Below are positions 60,901 through 64,000 of a stretch of DNA of 64,000 nt, in pieces. A program made the position numbers and the translations under genes. Below the pieces are notes generated by a model. It worked only from the letters and a program-made list of their open reading frames with translations. It made no database searches and was not told where the DNA came from. The first letter of the stretch is position 1. The number at the start of each line of letters is the position of its first letter. Source of the stretch: Cheiracanthium punctorium (taxonomy: Eukaryota; Arthropoda; Arachnida; Araneae; Cheiracanthiidae); NCBI GenBank assembly GCA_038373885.1, contig JAWZYV010012274.1, positions 2,480,001 to 2,544,000 of the forward strand, in the 5' to 3' direction.

Positions 60901-62491
60901 CCATTGAATGAACTGATACAATGAGGACCCAAGCTTGTGTGGGAAACTAAATACTGTAGAATCAGACTGATCATCTGACCAAGGCATATGCTTCTGCAAC
61001 CCAGCAGTAGCATAGCAGAGGCCACTGCAGACCCCATAGCACAGAAGGGGATGGGGGAAAAGTAAGGGGCTTCAACAGCCTGCTTTTAAATTAATTTTGT
61101 AAAATTTGTGTATCATATAACACCTTTACAGTTCATCACTATAACCATTTTTTTTAATTATTATTAACTATTGTTTGTTAACTATGCGTGTGTTTATTCA
61201 TGTAAACTATGTACTACATTATGTGACATTCAAAAGAGGTAGGTGGGGCCAAAACAGCATATTAGGTGGGGGGGTCACCTATTTATATGCTATTCCACTG
61301 CACCCCAGACCCATAGTTGAGATAGCATGGCTATGAATTTCAAGCCCTGGTCATTTTAGGTTGTTGTGACATTGAGTTTACTTTTTTTTTAAATGTGTCA
61401 TTCCTATTTCATCATTAATATTAATGACATGTAAAGTTCATTGTTTTTCTTAACTTACCTATGAATGACCCCAACAAGTACCCACTTGATCTTGATAAGT
61501 ATATATAAGCAATGGTACTGGTATCTGTTTGTACAATAGCTTGTAAATCTAAAAGAGTTGGTCCAGTAATAGCAGTACATAAACCCTGAAATTATGATAG
61601 CTTGCATTAAAGTTTTACTTCTAAAAGGAGTAAAGTATTTTCTAATCTTTAAGAATAATAAAAAACAGCAAAAATAGCTGTAAGAACTAGAGCTAGCCAA
61701 GAAAAAATTACACAATATTCTCACAATAAATTTAGAACATTATTATTATAAAAATATAATAAAATAAAAAAATGCTGAAACTTAGGAACTTTAATTACAG
61801 TGAGTGCTTCCTGTAAAACTTGAACTCACTGAAATGTATGAACAAGGTTGTCCCTTGTTCATACTATTTTAGAGCATCTTTAAAAATGCAGAGCTTGTGA
61901 GGTGAAAAGTAATACACTAATAATATAAATAGAACTGTGACTATCATACTTTAGTACTATAACCCTTTCGCTCCCAAGCTTTGATTTGGAATGCTTGCTC
62001 AAAATCCCGGAAACGCCCGAGAAATGTTTTTGTATGCTTTCCCCCACGAAACACGTTTCTTTTGTACCTGTGTAGATATATCTTTGTCAAAACAGGAGTG
62101 TAAAGAATCAGTGGGAGTGCCTACCCCGAAGGATTTGGAAAGCACCAAATATTTCGGGGTGCCATGTGATCACCCAAAGTAGGAAGGGGGTTACAATAGC
62201 AAACACGAGAAGGGGGTTTTTCACACTTGACACTTGTAAATGGATGTTGCAAAGCACGGGGGGGACGAAGCTTTGCCCTGGCATAAGGCCGGATCTGGGA
62301 ACGTGCATTTTGAGCCGGTACGGGCAGATTGAGAGCGAAAGGGTTAATAGACACACCAGTGTACAAACTCACATATATTTAAAAATATATATATGATCAG
62401 AAACATTTATTTCACTTACCAATGATAAAAATGATAAATAAAGCACAGCTGTTTTATAGCGCTTTCGACAAATTTCTGAAATTTTCAGCAT
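47906..62491 (-). CDS. MFSD4B-like: MFSD4B/NaGLT1-like MFS transporter, gene 2 (4 coding exons)
   Basis: Spliced gene on the - strand with coding exons 62491-62420, 61585-61459, 57907-57746 and 48975-47906 (1431 nt, 476 aa). All junctions are GT-AG with phases 0, 1, 1. The protein has the same multi-pass layout as gene 1. Features are GPTLLDL after TM1 (32-38), GYLLGSFIGGIILD (59-72), PWCRD (96-100), the intact family motif DTGGN (119-123), then W-C-F-D-L-W-G. The loop after TM5 carries sequons at N172, N182 and N189; N189 coincides with a sequon in gene 1. About ten hydrophobic helices follow the motif. A roughly 40-residue hydrophilic tail is rich in Asn, Ser and acidic residues and holds an internal HNGMQNV/SNVQNDV near-repeat. 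The family transports sugars across the plasma membrane; the substrate is not deducible here. The third intron is 8.8 kb and packed with mobile DNA. Confidence 0.92.
48976..51257. other. Gene 2 intron 3, left part
   Basis: No feature recognised apart from a GC-rich fragment at 49391-49460 that resembles MITE ends. Intron 3 as a whole runs 48976-57745. Confidence 0.5.
51266..51462. mobile_element. hAT MITE, 197 bp, with perfect 8-bp target duplication
   Basis: GTCAAGTC occurs at 51258-51265 and 51463-51470. Ends are CAGAGGCTGATTATG and (complement) CAGAGCCTTATTATC. It lies in gene 2 intron 3 and is related at its ends to the 31.4-kb MITE. Confidence 0.85.
52908..52935 (+). mobile_element. Tigger-like left end
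   Basis: TA then CAGTAAACTCCCGATTAC. A matching right end (complement CAGTAAACTCCCACTTATCC) sits at 57363-57390, also followed by TA. Twelve terminal bases are identical. They may be one element swollen by insertions or two separate relics. Confidence 0.4.
53147..53196 (+). repeat. 50-bp direct repeat, copy 1
   Basis: Identical over 50 bp to 53543-53592, 396 bp away, starting AGACAAAAAAAGGTCGTGG. It lies just inside the left hairpin of the HTH/DUF6570 element. Confidence 0.9.
53543..53592 (+). repeat. 50-bp direct repeat, copy 2
   Basis: Second identical copy, ending 24 nt before ATG 53617 of the HTH/DUF6570 ORF. The interval could be a duplicated promoter/leader or an insertion with long flanking duplications. 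Confidence 0.9.
53617..54402 (+). CDS. HTH plus Helitron-type (DUF6570-like) protein, transposon-borne
   Basis: Intact 261-codon frame from ATG 53617 (a TTG start at 53605 would be less likely). In order: a helix-turn-helix of Tc1/paired type (about 4-44, with CEIARRLGISRSTVQYY at 24-40); an AT-hook-like GRAGRPR at 54-60; a charged stretch with DPDFRAQEAESK (84-94) typical of Helitron protein N-termini; Cys pairs QCYCC (147-151) and CRTCYDC (193-199); then the block FPEIPDCLKYL/TPLEERLVSPR (216-237), which I recognise from the DUF6570 region before the Rep/helicase part of Helitron replicases. No Rep or helicase follows: the frame stops with TAG inside the right inverted end of the element. 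It probably binds DNA. It could be a truncated Helitron ORF or a small protein of a distinct element. It sits inside intron 3 of gene 2, on the opposite strand. Confidence 0.75.
   Translation: MVLSQETKDQIISLYFSDTPLTQCEIARRLGISRSTVQYYIVKYQNIPGTVVQGRAGRPRQLSNPEESHREINRLFMQRKREDPDFRAQEAESKSRRQDRKRLRLCLDIPSKRPRTDTDLNVRCEELEFRKLAEKFFEAVADGPIHQCYCCDRLWFKKSIRTLSKTTLLSKGATTDFIKLVFYKDIGDIGKFCRTCYDCLIKLTIPQLAISNGFEFPEIPDCLKYLTPLEERLVSPRLIYMQIHPVHGCQYKLKGSVKKPL
54820..56020 (+). pseudogene. Decayed copy of a multicopy uncharacterised arthropod protein (transposon-like)
   Basis: Broken frames match, in order, a protein family I know as very abundant and uncharacterised in arthropod and hydra genomes. 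They are CYVCEKFTPKAPKK with GDQDKTFAPHIC (54822-54956), DLKLSKQQADLLGSRL (55325-55372), LFIDSRKTRLKAVLLHN (55538-55590), LVEPNKIILSPIHVKL (55726-55775) and a segment with ESIFIGPQIEKL (55865-55905). Several stops, frameshifts and an internal deletion show that it is dead. Its multicopy nature and Cys-pair N-terminus suggest a mobile-element protein. It shares the large intron of gene 2 with the HTH/DUF6570 element, 0.4 kb downstream, but nothing shows they belong together. Confidence 0.6.
57363..57390 (-). mobile_element. Tigger-like right end
   Basis: Complement reads CAGTAAACTCCCACTTATCC; see the left end at 52908. Confidence 0.4.
57746..57907 (-). CDS. MFSD4B-like: Gene 2 coding exon 3
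   Basis: 162 nt between ATTTTTAG and GTAAAT; codes residues 67-121, starting GGIILDW and ending ALDTG. Phase 1 in and out, same length as gene 1 exon 3. Confidence 0.93.
58038..58806. repeat. Tandem duplication, two units of about 380-390 bp, gene 2 intron 2
   Basis: Units 58038-58428 and 58430-58806 share AATCAAGCTGTTAAATTTATG (58096; 58483), TTAAATATACTGAAAGAAAA and GGATTATTT-CCAAAATA-TTAGCT, with many substitutions. Part of the unit recurs inverted at 28090-28205. Confidence 0.85.
58815..59032 (-). mobile_element. tRNA-derived SINE, family 1, copy e
   Basis: GGATCTAGGCCTGG, GGGGGACTTTCTAAGGGATC and CAGAGAAAACCACAG place it in family 1. The right end, read on -, carries the tRNA-like head. 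Confidence 0.65.
59150..59959 (+). pseudogene. Merlin (ISXO2-like) transposase relic
   Basis: Translation in slightly shifting frames gives the hallmarks of the ISXO2-like DDE domain: VDESLLSKRK, then W(I)FGG, IIYMDCWKAYKSEE, and VNHKYNFVNPET followed by HTQNIERFWG. A Cys-containing N-terminal part (KCNVKECRNSVGIHAGNWFC) precedes it. In-frame stops occur after FGGVCR (about 59553) and after FWGLVK (about 59797), with a frameshift near 59360-59440. It is therefore non-functional. It lies in intron 2 of gene 2, opposite strand. Confidence 0.85.
60260..60480. repeat. 93-bp tandem repeat, 2.4 copies, gene 2 intron 2
   Basis: Unit starts at 60260, 60353 and 60446. Shared blocks are GACTTCGATGTAAAGTGAAA and CATGTGTCAGTT. 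The third copy is partial. Confidence 0.85.
60540..60716 (-). mobile_element. Foldback family A terminus, copy 4
   Basis: On the - strand it reads CAGGGTTCCCCCAAAACAGAG then TTTTATTCCTTAAATATTGG, as in the other copies. It lies in gene 2 intron 2. Confidence 0.55.
60808..61050 (+). mobile_element. tRNA-derived SINE, family 3
   Basis: A tRNA-like head with AGCTCAGTTGCATAGTACTT and a B-box-like AAAGTTCGATTTTTGG is followed by a body ending GGGGATGGGGGAAAAG. It lies in gene 2 intron 2. Confidence 0.65.
61459..61585 (-). CDS. MFSD4B-like: Gene 2 coding exon 2
   Basis: 127 nt between ATTTCAG and GTAAGT; codes residues 25-67 with the GPTLLDL and SSGYLLGSFIG segments. Phase 0 in, 1 out, as in gene 1. 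Confidence 0.93.
61963..62343. mobile_element. piggyBac-type MITE in gene 2 intron 1
   Basis: Ends CCCTTTCGCTCCCAA and (complement) CCCTTTCGCTCTCAATC. TTAA follows at 62344-62347; the left flank reads ATAA, a one-base change. It is GC-rich inside, and the short open frames it gives on both strands are not genes. Confidence 0.65.
62420..62491 (-). CDS. MFSD4B-like: Gene 2 coding exon 1
   Basis: 72 nt coding residues 1-24 (MLKISEIC..., then a hydrophobic run LYLSFLSL), ending TTG|GTAAGT in phase 0. A TTTTTTAG acceptor sits 7 nt before the ATG, so transcription must start in an untranslated exon further right. The length equals gene 1 exon 1. Confidence 0.85.
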
Positions 62492-63284
62492 AATTAATCT
62501 AAAAAACAAGTTTAAAAAGTCTGAGTTATTTTAATTTCTAAGAAAGCATGTAGACTTATATGTCTTTGTTTAGATTTAATAAACATTCCTCTGATAATAG
62601 ATATTAAGGTAAATGAATTCTTACTTAATATAACTAATTAGTAACCTCATTAAAAAAAAACTAAACCTAAACTCTTAACAAACATCTTAAAAATTCTCAA
62701 TCTATATATATACATATATATTAAATTTATATTTTAATGTTTTCTATCTTTCTATAAAAATTTTAGCTTCAGAGGGGATCATCTGCATATTTATTTTTTA
62801 TTTAACTTAGAAAATCTGAATACAAATCATTTGTTTTTTTCTTTTCTCAAATTTCACTGTTTTATGGTGAAATTTAGACAACCTTCTTTGATGGAACTAC
62901 ATCAATATTATTAAAAAACTATATATGACAATGGATGCAATCAGAATGGATCTCAGAAGCTAACATAGGTTTTTCTTAAGCTTTTATTTAATAATATTAG
63001 TTGACATTTTTGAAACTACTAGTGATAATAAAACAAAAATTTATTTAGGAAGAGATTTGAAGTACAGTAATTTTAACAGAAACCAATCTATGTGTATTCA
63101 AATTATAATTTAATAATTCATGACATAAAAAATATCTATAATCCAAAAAAATCATCACTTATCTTTTGGGACTTCTTCCTTCTTTTGAAAAAAGTATAAT
63201 CCAATATTTGGGAGTTATGGTTTACAATTTAAAATTTTTCTTTAACATAAGACATATTTCATTTTGGCATTTTTCGATGTTCTT

Positions 63285-64000
63285 TATAAGTTCTATGGCT
63301 GATTTCCACCCAAGGCTGCCTCAGTCAGTTTCCACCATCTTCACCTCACAGATGCTATGGTCCTTCACCTATTGACACCAATGTTCTTTAACCATTTTTC
63401 CACATTCTCCCTCCAATGTCCTCCAAGTTGTTAAATGATACCTCTGGGGGTGCCAATTTCAGGGGGTTGGTCCCTCCTCTGGAATTAGTTCAAAATTAGG
63501 GGACCACGGGCTAAATCGCACTTCCTCCCACTGGGGCCCTAAAAATGGAAGATGCACCCCCTCTGCCCATAGCCTCCCTTCGGGGGGATTTAGCACCTGC
63601 AGTTGCATCAAAACAACAACAACCAGATTCTCCAGCAACCTCATCTACAGCCTGCCTCTCCTTCTCTTTCCTTCCGGCTTTTGGAAAGTTAATTTCTTCA
63701 CTGAGTTTTCATCTTCATATCTGTAAAAATGTCCTAGCCATCTTAATTGAGTAGCTTTAATTATTTTTACTTTCTCTAAAACTTTGCTGTAGTACAGAAT
63801 TATATCTTATTCACCAAACACCATTTTCCCTTATTGCTCCAAAGATTCTTCTCAAAATGTTTCGTTCAAATATCATTAACCTATCCTCAGCTAACTTATT
63901 TATTGTCCAAGACTCACTGCCATACAAAACTAGAGGTTTTACTTATATAACTCTATTTTAGTTGCACTGTTTAGGTTGTTGTGAACATGTATATCGGATT
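63285..64000 (-). pseudogene. Non-LTR retrotransposon, reverse transcriptase C-terminal relic (runs off the window)
   Basis: The - strand reads VLYGSESWTINKLAEDRL, MIFERNILRRIFGAI, ATQLRWLGHFYRYED and KPEGKRRRGR. Beyond the SINE it continues W-ENVEKWLKNIGVNR. This is the familiar C-terminal tail of insect-type endonuclease-reverse transcriptases. Stops and the SINE at 63436-63600 break it. Confidence 0.75.
63436..63600 (+). mobile_element. SINE-like repeat, family 4, copy 2 (5' truncated)
   Basis: Matches the body of 28466-28620 and splits the non-LTR retrotransposon relic at the right end of the window. Confidence 0.6.

Noticed and set aside
62108..62396. Three overlapping open frames on both strands
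   Set aside because: They fall in the GC-rich interior of the piggyBac-type MITE at 61963-62343; stop-poor by composition, not coding.
1..64000. CRISPR array, operons, bacterial promoters or ribosome binding sites
   Set aside because: The window is clearly eukaryotic; the only regular repeats are tandem duplications and microsatellites.

Overview
This is eukaryotic, strongly AT-rich DNA with long introns, GT-AG splicing, AATAAA polyadenylation signals and many transposon relics. The gene family, the tRNA-derived SINEs and the mix of piggyBac, hAT, Merlin, pogo, Penelope-like and Helitron-like remains suggest an arthropod, most likely an arachnid such as a spider. That assignment is inferred from style and no marker gene proves it.

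Two protein-coding genes can be rebuilt exon by exon. Both encode major facilitator superfamily sugar-transporter-like proteins of the MFSD4B / sodium-dependent glucose transporter 1 (NaGLT1) type. Gene 1 (+ strand, 16804-25245, 461 codons) and gene 2 (- strand, 47906-62491, 476 codons) lie tail to tail. Their first three coding exons have identical lengths (72, 127 and 162 nt) and identical intron phases (0, 1, 1), followed by one large terminal exon. They align without gaps over about the first 133 residues. They are clearly duplicates, now diverged in sequence, base composition and one signature motif. In both, a splice acceptor lies just before the ATG, so each probably has an untranslated first exon that I could not place securely.

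Layout: 1-16.8 kb has no confident gene, only scattered SINEs, a hAT-like relic, a promoter-like spot and a few orphan open frames. 16.8-25.5 kb is gene 1; its introns carry a mariner relic, a hAT-like repeat, a pogo-like element with a nested SINE, a foldback element and a piggyBac-type MITE. 25.5-47.6 kb is the space between the two genes, filled by a decayed hAT element, well-delimited hAT MITEs, a Tigger-like MITE, a Penelope-like endonuclease relic split by a piggyBac MITE, a Merlin relic and a 1.75-kb element with 6-bp target duplications. 47.6-62.5 kb is gene 2. Its large intron holds a 1.3-kb element coding for an intact HTH plus Helitron-type (DUF6570-like) protein, and a decayed copy of a multicopy arthropod protein; its next intron holds a Merlin transposase relic and two tandem repeats. 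The right end (63.3-64 kb) is the 3' part of a non-LTR retrotransposon on the - strand, broken by a SINE.

The two transporters would act as membrane solute carriers. The rest of the window is mostly dead or non-autonomous mobile DNA. The most unusual items are the single-ORF HTH/DUF6570 element with hairpin-bearing inverted ends, the diverged signature motif in gene 1, and the unclassified element next to the 3' end of gene 2.
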